Position numbers and translations under genes: made by a program | In this document: positions 7,975-16,653 of the stretch, piece after piece | Layout: the number at the start of each line of letters is the position of its first letter | How positions within the stretch are numbered: the first letter of the stretch is position 1 | Assembly (NCBI RefSeq): GCF_003610735.1 | Contig: NZ_RAQM01000008.1 | Span: 1 to 64,000 of the forward strand | Direction: 5' to 3' | DNA from: Tenacibaculum lutimaris | GTDB lineage: Bacteria > Bacteroidota > Bacteroidia > Flavobacteriales > Flavobacteriaceae | Length of the DNA: 64,000 nt | Notes under the pieces: model-generated | Database searches by the model: none | What the model was told of the DNA's origin: nothing | Seen by the model: only the letters and a program-made list of their open reading frames with translations

Positions 7975-10900
7975 ATGAAATTACAGCTACTAAAAAAAAT
8001 GAGAAAAACTTTAGGTTCTCTAGCATTAATCTTCTTAGTGCTTATTGCTAATTCGTGTAAAAAATCAGTTACTACAGAAAGTAATGTTAATGAATTTAGT
8101 GAGTATATTAGTGTGTTTCCTGATAAATTAATATCGGTAACACCAAATTTAAAATTTGTATTAAAAAGGAAAGCCGCTACAAATTTTGATGCGAATGAAG
8201 TTATAACAGTTTCACCAGATATTAAAGGTGAGGTTGCTGTAAACGAAAACGAAATTACTTTTATACCGGCAGAAAAGCTAAAAAGTAATCAAGAGTATTT
8301 GGTAACACTTCACTTATCAAAGTTATATGAAGATATTGATGATGAGTTGAAAGACTTTACCGTTAAGTTAAAAACCAAAGAACTACTTTTTAATGTTTCA
8401 TTACAATCGCCAACTGTATATACTAAAGATTTGTATGCTGTAGAAGGTGAAATTATAGCTAGTGATGTTGTAGAAACAGCTAAATTAACTGATTTAGTAA
8501 AAGCAACTTATAACGGTAAGTCAAAGAGAATAAAATTTAGTGAAGTAGGTGAACTTAGTTCAAAAATATATTTTAAAGTTGATAGTATTCAACGTTATGA
8601 TGACGATAAATCATTATCTGTAACTTGGAATGGGAGTTCTATTCAATCAGAGTCAAAAGGTAAAAGAGAACTTACTATTATAGGAAAAAATAACTTTAAA
8701 GTGTTAGATATTGATGTTGTAGATACAGATAAGCAACATATAGAAATAAGTTTTTCAGACCCATTACAGAAATCTCAAAATTTAAAAGGTCTTATTCAGT
8801 TTTTAAATACTCAAAAAAGAGAGTTTACATACAAGGTAAATAACAACAAAGTTACTTTATATCCAAAATCATCTTATACAGAAAAAATAGATATAGAAGT
8901 TTTTAAAGGAATTAAAAGTGCAGATGGATATACTTTAAAAGAAAATATTATTAAAACAGTATATTTTGAAGAGTTAAAGCCTGCTATTAGCTTTATTAAA
9001 AGTGGATCAATATTACCAAACTCAAGTAATTTAAAAATTAATTTTAAAGCGGTTAACTTAAAGGCAGTTGATGCAACTATTTATAAAATTTACAAGGATA
9101 ATGTATTACAATTTTTACAATACAATAATTTAAGTAACCAAGGTAATTTACGTTATGTAGGTCGCCCAATTGCAAAATATACTGTAAATCTTGGTAATCA
9201 AGGAGTCGATTTAAGTAAGGAAAATGCTTTTGCTATCGATTTAGCTGAAATTGTAACTGTTGAAGATGGAGTAATGTATAGAGTAGAATTTTCGTTCAAT
9301 AAAGATTATTCTACTTATTCATGTGCTGAAGGAACAGAAACAAAAACAATTGTTTTTGGGAAAAAAGAGATAAACACAAAAAGTTATGATAATCCACATT
9401 ATTATGAAGATTATTATGACGATTATAGCTGGAGAGATAGAGATAATCCATGTACTAACTCTTATTATTACAATAAACAAATTAGCACTAATATTTTAGC
9501 AACAAATATTGGTGTAATTGTAAAGAAAGGAAATAATAATAAAACGTTGGTTGCAGTAACTGATATACTTACTACAAATGCAATTGAAGCTGCAAATGTG
9601 ACTTTGTATAGTTTACAAATGCAACCAATAGAATCAGCTTCTACAAATAAAGATGGAGTTACTACTTTCAATAATGTTTCTAACGCGTTTTTTGCTGTAG
9701 TAACTAAAAATAAAAACACAACATACATTAAATTAAATGATGGTGAAGCATTGTCGATGAGTAAGTTTGATGTATCAGGAGTTAAATTACAAGAGGGAAT
9801 TAAAGGCTACATTTACGGAGAGCGTGGGGTTTGGAGACCTGGAGATCAGTTATTTTTAACTTTTGTTTTGAATGATAATGCAAATCCAATTCCAAATGAC
9901 CACCCAATAAAGTTTGAGCTGATTAATCCGCAAGGAAAAATTATCGATAGAAGTGTACTTCCGAAGAAATCAAACAACGTGTATGCGTATACACCTACAA
10001 CAAATCCCGAAGCAATTACAGGAAATTGGAAATTACGTGTAAGTGTAGGTGGAGCAGTTTTTAATAAAGATTTGAAAATTGAAACTATAAAACCTAACCG
10101 ATTAAAAATTAAACTTAACACCACAGAAGAGTTTATCAAAGCTAATTCTGAAATTACAGGAAATGTAGAAGTTAAGTGGTTGCATGGTGCTATTGCAAGA
10201 GGTTTAAAGTTAGATATCAACGGAAAATTTTCACAAACTAACACAGAGTTCCCAAAATTTAAAAATTACAGTTTTGATGATGTTACTCGCCGTTTCGGAA
10301 CTGAAGAATTTAAGGTTTTAAAGGGCAGTTTAAATAATGAAGGAACGACAAGTTTTTCTGTAAAACCTAAGCTTGATAATAAAGCTCCAGGAATGTTAAA
10401 AGCGAGTTTCGTAACTAAAGTTTATGAGAACGGAGGAGATTTTAGTACCGATGTATTTTCTAATAAAGTATCTCCATATGTTTCATATGCGGGATTACAA
10501 GATGCTGAAGAACCTCAATCTAAAAATTACTTATTTACTGATGAAGAATATACATTTAATGTTGCTTCAGTAAATGAAGATGGGGTAGGAGTAACAAATA
10601 ATTTAGAAGTAAACGTATATAAATTATCATGGCGTTGGTGGTGGAATACCTCTGATAATGGTTTGTCTAGTTATGACGGAACACGTTATCACGAACCTTA
10701 TAAAAAATTAAAAGTAGGTACGAATGCAGGAGGTAAAGGAACTTTCAAATTAAAAGTTGATGAAAATGATTGGGGACGCTACTTAATTAAAGTAACCGAT
10801 TTAAAAAGTAAGCACGTAACTTCTAATGTAGTGTATTTTGATTGGCCTTCTTGGTATGCAAAGAAAAAAGGAAATCAAGATAAAAGTAATGCTACCATGT

Positions 10901-13494
10901 TGGTATTTACTACCGATAAAGAATCGTATGAAGTAAACGAAACAGCAACGGTTAAATTTCCTTCTTCAGAAGGAGGAAAAGCTTTCATTACTATTGAAAA
11001 TGGAACTGAGGTGTTAGATCACTTTTGGGTGCCAACACAAGCACAACAAACATCGTTTAGTTTTCCAGTAAAAGCGAGTTATACACCTAATGTTTTTGTA
11101 AATATTTCTTTATTACAAAAACATAGTCAAACGGTAAATGATTTACCGATTCGTATGTATGGCTCTATTCCTATGTTGGTAAATAACCCTGATACTAAAC
11201 TAGCACCTAAAATTCAATTAGCAGACGAGTTAAGACCAGAGTCTACAGCTACCATTCGTGTTAAAGAAGAAAAAGGAAGACCAATGACCTATACTATTGC
11301 ACTAGTAGATGAAGGTTTGTTAGATTTAACTCGTTTTAAAACTCCGAATCCTTGGGGAGTATTCTACGCACGTCAATCGTTAGGAGTAAGAACATGGGAT
11401 ATTTTTGACGATGTTATTGGAGCTTATGGTGGAAAAGTAAGTCAAATATTAAGTATTGGAGGAGATGAATCGGAAGCAGGAAGTAAAAACAGAAAAGCCA
11501 ACCGATTTAAACCAATGGTTACTTATTTAGGTCCATTCGATTTAGAAATGGGAGATATTAAGGAACATAAGATTAAAATCCCTAAATATGTAGGATCTGT
11601 TCGTGCAATGGTAGTGGCTACTGATACTAAAAAAGATGCGTATGGTAGTGACGAGAAAACAGCTTTTGTCCGTAAACCAGTTATGATTTTAGCTTCACTA
11701 CCACGTAAAATAACTCCACAAGAAACTGTTACCTTACCAGTTACTGTTTTTGCAATGAAACCAAATATCAAAAATGTAAAAGTTACAGTACAACCAAACG
11801 AGGCATACACAATTGTAGGAAATCGAACACAAACTGTTTCGTTTGATCAGCCAGATGAAAAAATGGCGTATTTCACGTTAAAAGTAAACGATTTCAAAGG
11901 AATTGGTAAAGTGAAAATAGATGCAAGTTCAGGAAGTGAAAACGCATCTTACGAAGTAGAAATAGATGTGCTGAATCCGAATCCTGTTACTACTGAGGTA
12001 AAAGATTTAGTATTGAAATCTAACGAACAAGGAGAAATTGATTTTACTAGTTTTGGAACTAGAGGAACTAATGAAGCTACGTTAGAGTTATCAACCTTAC
12101 CACCTATGAATTTTACGAAGCGTTTAGGGTATTTAATTCGTTATCCACACGGTTGTGTAGAGCAAACAACTTCTGGTGCTTTTCCACAGCTATATTTACC
12201 TGAATTATTCGAGTTATCAAAAGATAAGATAGCTTCAACAGAAAGAAATATAAAGGTAGCTATTCAACGATTATCAGATTTTCAGTTATCAAATGGAGGA
12301 CTTTCTTATTGGCAAGGAAATAGCAATGCAGATAGTTGGGGAACATCGTATGCAGGTCATTTTATGTTAGAAGCAGAAAAGAAAGGATATGTATTACCGA
12401 TTGGTTTCAAATCAAAATGGATAGGGTATCAAAAGCAGCAAGCGCGTAATTGGAGAAATACTTCAAGCTATTACAATAACTCTCTTTCACAAGCATACCG
12501 ATTGTATACATTGTGTTTAGCAAATAGCCCAGATTTAGCTTCAATGAACCGTTTACGTGAATCAATGGGGGTTTCAGATGAAGCTAAAACAAGATTGGCA
12601 AGTGCGTATGCTTTAATTGGTAAAAAATCGATAGCACAATCTATTTTAAAAGGTTTAACGGGGTACAGTTCTGCTAAGAGATATTACTCAAACTATGGAT
12701 CAGAAACCAGAAACAAAGCAATGGCTTTAGAAACGTATACTTTGTTAGATGATGAAACTAAGGCAATAAAGTTAGCTAAAGAAGTTGCTGAAGATTTGTC
12801 TAGTAATAATTGGATGAGTACGCAAACTACAGCATATAGTTTGTTATCAATGAGTCAATATGCTTTAAAAAATGGCGGGGTTGATGGAATTAACACCAAC
12901 TATATTTTCAATAAAGTTTCTGGAGAAGCAAGTACTTCAAAATCGATGTTAGCAAAAGATTTAATAGCTATCCAAAAGGAGAATTCATTAAAAATAACAA
13001 ACAAAAATAACGGAGTTTTATATGTACGTGTACTAAACAAAGGAATCTTACCAGTAGGTGAAGAAAAAGTATTCCAAAAGAACTTAGAAGCGTCTATCGT
13101 ATATAAAACAAAAGATGGTGCTCGTATAGAACCTGATAATTTATCACAAGGAACTAACTTTGTAGCTGAAGTTACAGTAAAGAATCCAACGAGTGAAACG
13201 ATTGACAATGTAGCATTAACACAATATATTCCTTCAGGATGGGAAATTGTAAATACTCGTTTTACTGATTTTGGTAACAATACAACGTCTTCAAAAGTAG
13301 ATTATACAGATATAAGAGATGCAAGTATTAGTAATTATTTTACATTAAAAAAATACGAGACAAAAACATTCCGAGTATTGTTAAATGCGTCGTATTTAGG
13401 TGAGTATTATTTGCCAGGAGTACAAGTAGAAGCGATGTATGATAACGATTACATTGCACGTACGAAAGGTGAATGGATTAAAGTGGTGAAGTAG
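7975..13494 (+). CDS. Bacterial alpha-2-macroglobulin lipoprotein with thioester
   Basis: This very large protein (1839 residues) begins with a lipoprotein signal ending at Cys28 (LIANSC). It contains the MG-domain array of bacterial alpha-2-macroglobulins, the GYIYGERGVWRPGDQLFL signature of the MG3 region, and an internal thioester motif HGCVEQTT with the reactive Cys at residue 1394. A terpene-cyclase-like helical domain follows (GGLSYWQGN, SWGTSYAGHFMLEAEKKGY). Bacterial A2Ms are thought to trap attacking proteases in the periplasm by covalent thioester capture. They typically pair with PBP1C, whose gene is in this window but 8.7 kb away. A Tyr/Asp-rich stretch near residues 462-505 (YYEDYYDDYSW) is unusual. 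An alternative start at 7999 also leaves a signal peptide. Confidence 0.93.
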   Translation: MKLQLLKKMRKTLGSLALIFLVLIANSCKKSVTTESNVNEFSEYISVFPDKLISVTPNLKFVLKRKAATNFDANEVITVSPDIKGEVAVNENEITFIPAEKLKSNQEYLVTLHLSKLYEDIDDELKDFTVKLKTKELLFNVSLQSPTVYTKDLYAVEGEIIASDVVETAKLTDLVKATYNGKSKRIKFSEVGELSSKIYFKVDSIQRYDDDKSLSVTWNGSSIQSESKGKRELTIIGKNNFKVLDIDVVDTDKQHIEISFSDPLQKSQNLKGLIQFLNTQKREFTYKVNNNKVTLYPKSSYTEKIDIEVFKGIKSADGYTLKENIIKTVYFEELKPAISFIKSGSILPNSSNLKINFKAVNLKAVDATIYKIYKDNVLQFLQYNNLSNQGNLRYVGRPIAKYTVNLGNQGVDLSKENAFAIDLAEIVTVEDGVMYRVEFSFNKDYSTYSCAEGTETKTIVFGKKEINTKSYDNPHYYEDYYDDYSWRDRDNPCTNSYYYNKQISTNILATNIGVIVKKGNNNKTLVAVTDILTTNAIEAANVTLYSLQMQPIESASTNKDGVTTFNNVSNAFFAVVTKNKNTTYIKLNDGEALSMSKFDVSGVKLQEGIKGYIYGERGVWRPGDQLFLTFVLNDNANPIPNDHPIKFELINPQGKIIDRSVLPKKSNNVYAYTPTTNPEAITGNWKLRVSVGGAVFNKDLKIETIKPNRLKIKLNTTEEFIKANSEITGNVEVKWLHGAIARGLKLDINGKFSQTNTEFPKFKNYSFDDVTRRFGTEEFKVLKGSLNNEGTTSFSVKPKLDNKAPGMLKASFVTKVYENGGDFSTDVFSNKVSPYVSYAGLQDAEEPQSKNYLFTDEEYTFNVASVNEDGVGVTNNLEVNVYKLSWRWWWNTSDNGLSSYDGTRYHEPYKKLKVGTNAGGKGTFKLKVDENDWGRYLIKVTDLKSKHVTSNVVYFDWPSWYAKKKGNQDKSNATMLVFTTDKESYEVNETATVKFPSSEGGKAFITIENGTEVLDHFWVPTQAQQTSFSFPVKASYTPNVFVNISLLQKHSQTVNDLPIRMYGSIPMLVNNPDTKLAPKIQLADELRPESTATIRVKEEKGRPMTYTIALVDEGLLDLTRFKTPNPWGVFYARQSLGVRTWDIFDDVIGAYGGKVSQILSIGGDESEAGSKNRKANRFKPMVTYLGPFDLEMGDIKEHKIKIPKYVGSVRAMVVATDTKKDAYGSDEKTAFVRKPVMILASLPRKITPQETVTLPVTVFAMKPNIKNVKVTVQPNEAYTIVGNRTQTVSFDQPDEKMAYFTLKVNDFKGIGKVKIDASSGSENASYEVEIDVLNPNPVTTEVKDLVLKSNEQGEIDFTSFGTRGTNEATLELSTLPPMNFTKRLGYLIRYPHGCVEQTTSGAFPQLYLPELFELSKDKIASTERNIKVAIQRLSDFQLSNGGLSYWQGNSNADSWGTSYAGHFMLEAEKKGYVLPIGFKSKWIGYQKQQARNWRNTSSYYNNSLSQAYRLYTLCLANSPDLASMNRLRESMGVSDEAKTRLASAYALIGKKSIAQSILKGLTGYSSAKRYYSNYGSETRNKAMALETYTLLDDETKAIKLAKEVAEDLSSNNWMSTQTTAYSLLSMSQYALKNGGVDGINTNYIFNKVSGEASTSKSMLAKDLIAIQKENSLKITNKNNGVLYVRVLNKGILPVGEEKVFQKNLEASIVYKTKDGARIEPDNLSQGTNFVAEVTVKNPTSETIDNVALTQYIPSGWEIVNTRFTDFGNNTTSSKVDYTDIRDASISNYFTLKKYETKTFRVLLNASYLGEYYLPGVQVEAMYDNDYIARTKGEWIKVVK

Positions 13495-13516
13495 TTTATA
13501 AATAATTAAAAGAGAT

Positions 13517-13552
13517 AAATAAAGCTTACTGATTTCAGTAAGCTTTATTTAT
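13517..13552 (+). terminator. Terminator after alpha-2-macroglobulin gene
   Basis: A perfect 16-bp inverted repeat (13517-13532 with 13535-13550) has an A-rich 5' arm and T-rich 3' arm, so it can work in both directions. It isolates the A2M gene from the helicase gene downstream. Confidence 0.85.
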
Positions 13553-13589
13553 TTCTAAAATACTTAATCTTTCCTTCTGTAAGACTACC

Positions 13590-13597
13590 TATCTTTG
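13590..13597 (+). promoter_or_regulatory. -7 box (TATCTTTG) for DbpA-like helicase
   Basis: An exact match to the Bacteroidetes TAnnTTTG element lies 35 bp before the helicase start codon and after the upstream terminator. Confidence 0.6.
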
Positions 13598-13632
13598 CCC
13601 ATCAATATAAAATTCATAGATATAAAAAGATT

Positions 13633-14946
13633 ATGGTAAATACAGTTAAAACACAAGAAGATATTTTAGCAAAGCTAAATATCTATGAATTAAATGAAAT
13701 GCAACAAAAAGCCATTTCAACTATTGATAAAACAACCAATATAGTAATATTATCACCTACAGGAACAGGTAAAACATTAGGATTTTTATTACCAACATTA
13801 AAGTTAATAGATCCTAATAATAAAGAGGTTCAGGTTTTAATTTTAGTACCCTCAAGAGAATTGGCTATTCAAATAGAACAGGTGATTCGTGAAATGGGAA
13901 CAGGTTTAAAAGTGAATGCCGTATATGGTGGTCGTTCAATGGTAAAAGATAAGATAGAACTAAAACATACACCAAGTATATTAATAGGCACACCTGGTAG
14001 AATCTCTGATCATTTTGCGAACGATCGTTTTTCTAAAGAAAGTATTAAAACCTTAATTTTAGATGAGTTTGATAAATCGCTAGAAGTTGGCTTTGAGTAT
14101 GAAATGCGCGGAATTATTAATCAGTTACCTAACATTAACAAACGTATTTTAACTTCAGCAACCCAAGAAGCTGAAATTCCAGATTTTGTACGTTTAAACA
14201 ATCCTACTGTATTAAACTATTTAACAGATAAGAAACCAAAGAAATTAACTTTAAAAACGGTTGTTTCTCCATCAAAAAATAAAATTCAAACCTTAGTTGA
14301 GTTATTACATCACATAGGAAACCAACAAGGAATTATTTTTTGTAATTTAAAAGATAGTATTGCTAACGTAAGCGAGTTTTTAACGAAGAACAAAATAGCA
14401 CATAGTTGTTTTTCTGGTGGAATGGAGCAAAGAGATCGCGAACGTTCTTTAATAAAGTTCAGAAACGGAACAAGTCAAGTACTATTAGCTACTGATTTGG
14501 CTGCAAGAGGAATTGATATTCCAGAAATGAAATACATTATTCATTATGAGTTACCACAAAGAATAGAAGAGTTTACGCATAGAAACGGGCGAACAGCAAG
14601 AGTAAATGCCAAAGGAACTGCTTATGTTTTAAAGTGGCAAAAAGAAAGCTTACCTGAATTTCTTAAAAACATACCCAATGCGGATATTTCTCAGAAACAA
14701 AAGTTAAAGCCTGCTTATTGGGAGACTTTATTTATTTCAGGAGGAAGAAAAGACAAAATATCTAAAGGAGATATTGCAGGTTTATTCTTTAAAAAAGGAA
14801 ATCTTACAAAAGAACAGTTAGGAGTTATTGAACTAAAACAAGATTGCGCTTTTATTTCGGTTCCTGTTACTGAGTCAAAAAGATTATTAGAAGATTTAAA
14901 CAATACACGTTTAAAAAACAAAAAAGTTCGTATTAGTGTTGTGTAA
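13633..14946 (+). CDS. DEAD-box-type RNA helicase with DbpA-like RNA-binding domain
   Basis: The 437 residues contain the two RecA-like helicase domains with motifs in order: SPTGTGKT (I), PSRELAIQ (Ia), TPGRI (Ib), DEFD (II), SAT (III), LATDLAARGIDIP (V) and HRNGRTAR (VI). Residues ~360-437 resemble the DbpA RNA-binding domain (RKDKISKGDIAGLF...VRISVV), which in E. coli DbpA targets 23S rRNA hairpin 92. It is therefore probably a ribosome-assembly helicase. Motif II reads DEFD rather than DEAD, and motif VI has HRNGRTAR rather than HRxGRTGR. Both changes are conservative, so activity is still likely. It is monocistronic, with its own promoter, and convergent with the Dus gene. Confidence 0.88.
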   Translation: MVNTVKTQEDILAKLNIYELNEMQQKAISTIDKTTNIVILSPTGTGKTLGFLLPTLKLIDPNNKEVQVLILVPSRELAIQIEQVIREMGTGLKVNAVYGGRSMVKDKIELKHTPSILIGTPGRISDHFANDRFSKESIKTLILDEFDKSLEVGFEYEMRGIINQLPNINKRILTSATQEAEIPDFVRLNNPTVLNYLTDKKPKKLTLKTVVSPSKNKIQTLVELLHHIGNQQGIIFCNLKDSIANVSEFLTKNKIAHSCFSGGMEQRDRERSLIKFRNGTSQVLLATDLAARGIDIPEMKYIIHYELPQRIEEFTHRNGRTARVNAKGTAYVLKWQKESLPEFLKNIPNADISQKQKLKPAYWETLFISGGRKDKISKGDIAGLFFKKGNLTKEQLGVIELKQDCAFISVPVTESKRLLEDLNNTRLKNKKVRISVV

Positions 14947-14998
14947 AGTAAATAAAAATAAACTATAAGTTATTACTGTTTGTTAGGGGAAAGTAATG

Positions 14999-15946
14999 TT
15001 ATTTTTCACTATCTAAAATATCCTTAACAGCCGCTTGATACTTCTTAGGATTTGTCGCTTTTTTAATTTTTTTATAAGTTTTACGAGGATCAGAAAACGA
15101 TTGAGAAAAATACTCCCAAAAACCTAGCATTTTCATTTTTATAGGCGTTGGTCCAGATAAGGCAGCATCATATTGCTGGTATATTTCATCATGAAACTCT
15201 CCAAATATTTTCCATCTGTCTTTTGGATATTCAGTAGTGTTATCTTTAATCATTTGTGGTAAAAACGGATCTGCAATTAAACCACGTCCAATCATAAAAT
15301 GTGTAATACTAGGAAAACGCTCTTTCATGGCTTTAAAACCTGCTACTGTAGTAATATCACCATTATAATATAATTGATGTTTGGCAACATCTATACATTT
15401 TTGAAAAGCATCTAAATCAACACCTCCTTTGTACAATTGTTTTCCAATTCTTGCATGAATAGCTACGTTTTTTAACGGATACTTATCTAAAATAGGAAAA
15501 GTGTGCAATATTTCTTCACTATTTTCATAACCCATTCTCATTTTCATTGATACTAGAATGTCGGTTTCGTTATGAGCGCGATGTAGTATTTCATCTATAC
15601 GAGTAGGATTACAAATTAAACCAGAACCCATACCTGATTTTGTAACCATAGGGTAGGGACATCCTAAATTCCAATTCAACTCTTTATATCCTAAACTTTG
15701 TACATATTTGGCAACAAATAAAAACTCTTCAGCATCATTGGTTATAACTTGCGGAATAACCGTTAAAGTTGTGTTATTTTCAGGGAGTAAATCACGTTCA
15801 TAACTCGATTTTATTTTAAACTTCCCATTTAATCGAATGTAAGGAGCATAAAAGGTATCGATACCGCCAAAATATTTTTGTTGGGCATTCCTAAAACGAA
15901 AATCGGTAAACCCTTGTAAAGGTGAAGAAAGTAAGTTAAAACTCAT
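14999..15946 (-). CDS. tRNA-dihydrouridine synthase (DusC-like)
   Basis: The 315-residue flavoenzyme has the Dus TIM-barrel signatures: SPLQGFTDFRFR at the N-terminus, NLGCPYPMVTKSGMGSGL with the catalytic Cys at residue 96, VSMKMRMG, AIHARIGKQLYKGGVD, and the FMN-phosphate motif MIGRGLIADPFL. It reduces specific uridines in tRNA to dihydrouridine using NADPH and FMN. Proteins of this length with a C-terminal helical tail (ALSGPTPIKMKMLGFWEYF) resemble the DusC branch, which acts at U16, but the position is not certain from sequence alone. It faces the DbpA-like helicase gene, and no clear terminator was seen in the 52-bp gap. Confidence 0.92.
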   Translation of the reverse strand: MSFNLLSSPLQGFTDFRFRNAQQKYFGGIDTFYAPYIRLNGKFKIKSSYERDLLPENNTTLTVIPQVITNDAEEFLFVAKYVQSLGYKELNWNLGCPYPMVTKSGMGSGLICNPTRIDEILHRAHNETDILVSMKMRMGYENSEEILHTFPILDKYPLKNVAIHARIGKQLYKGGVDLDAFQKCIDVAKHQLYYNGDITTVAGFKAMKERFPSITHFMIGRGLIADPFLPQMIKDNTTEYPKDRWKIFGEFHDEIYQQYDAALSGPTPIKMKMLGFWEYFSQSFSDPRKTYKKIKKATNPKKYQAAVKDILDSEK

Positions 15947-16159
15947 AGTATAATTTGAGTTGCAAATATAACAGACTTATCGACTAAATGTTTGCTGTAA
16001 ACTTTATACTTTTGAGATACATAAGCTGTTTTTGAAAATTGTTTTGTTGATAACAATTGTGTTTCTTAAAAAATATAGAGAATCATTACTATACAGTGGT
16101 GATTTTTTATTAACATAATATTAAGAGCATTAAGAGGTAGGGGATAGTATCAAAAAAAG
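15947..16159. other. Intergenic region between divergent dus and small metal-locus gene
   Basis: About 210 bp of AT-rich DNA without an ORF or a convincing hairpin. It must hold the dus promoter (minus) and the operator region of the metal-efflux operon (plus), but no palindrome typical of a metalloregulator was recognised. Confidence 0.5.
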
Positions 16160-16167
16160 TATCTTTG
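16160..16167 (+). promoter_or_regulatory. -7 box (TATCTTTG) of the heavy-metal efflux operon
   Basis: An exact TAnnTTTG element ends 7 bp before the GTG start of the small His-rich gene. If transcription begins at the usual distance, the message would be leaderless or nearly so. Confidence 0.6.
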
Positions 16168-16174
16168 TTAGCAA

Positions 16175-16570
16175 GTGAGAACAACAGCTATCATATTATC
16201 TATTGTAATGCTTTTTCAAAGTTTAAATATTACATGCACTAATATTTTAAACTTAGATAAGTTAATAGAGCATGCACAGTTTCATAAAGAAACCTATAGT
16301 GATAGTTTTATTACTTTCTTATCAAAACACTATGGAGAATTAAAAGTAGCTCATTCAGAAAAACATCAAGAGGAAAAAGAAGAACATGAAAAGCTTCCGT
16401 TTCAATTTGATTATCATGTAGTAGATTTCCATAAAGTAACATTTGAAGATATAGAAGTCCCTTTGCCTTCTATATTAGCTTTTGTAGAAAGAAAGCAACT
16501 TTTTTATTACCAAAATTTTTATAACTCACCAGACGCTTTAGGGGTGTTTCAACCGCCTAGGTACATATAA
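16175..16570 (+). CDS. Small secreted His/Glu-rich protein with C-terminal FQPPR motif, metal-efflux leader gene
   Basis: The protein has 131 residues and starts at GTG, which gives an Arg followed by a hydrophobic signal-like segment (residues 2-20). Then come a region rich in His, Glu and Lys (HSEKHQEEKEEHEK, ~61-74) and a C-terminal ~55 residues of alternating hydrophobic pattern ending GVFQPPRYI. The same ending (GVFQPPRV) and layout recur in the gene at 41296, and a related one ends RAPPYF at 31319-31642. All three precede metal-transport genes. I do not recognise a named family, though the layout recalls small DUF2946-type proteins near copper receptors. A periplasmic metal-binding or chaperone role is plausible but inferred only from His content and position 83 bp upstream of cusA. 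Confidence 0.7.
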   Translation: MRTTAIILSIVMLFQSLNITCTNILNLDKLIEHAQFHKETYSDSFITFLSKHYGELKVAHSEKHQEEKEEHEKLPFQFDYHVVDFHKVTFEDIEVPLPSILAFVERKQLFYYQNFYNSPDALGVFQPPRYI

Positions 16571-16653
16571 TTCACATACAGTTAGTAATTAAAATTATCG
16601 ATTTACTTCTTGATAAATCGATATAAAATATGTAATTATTTAAATGATGAATT

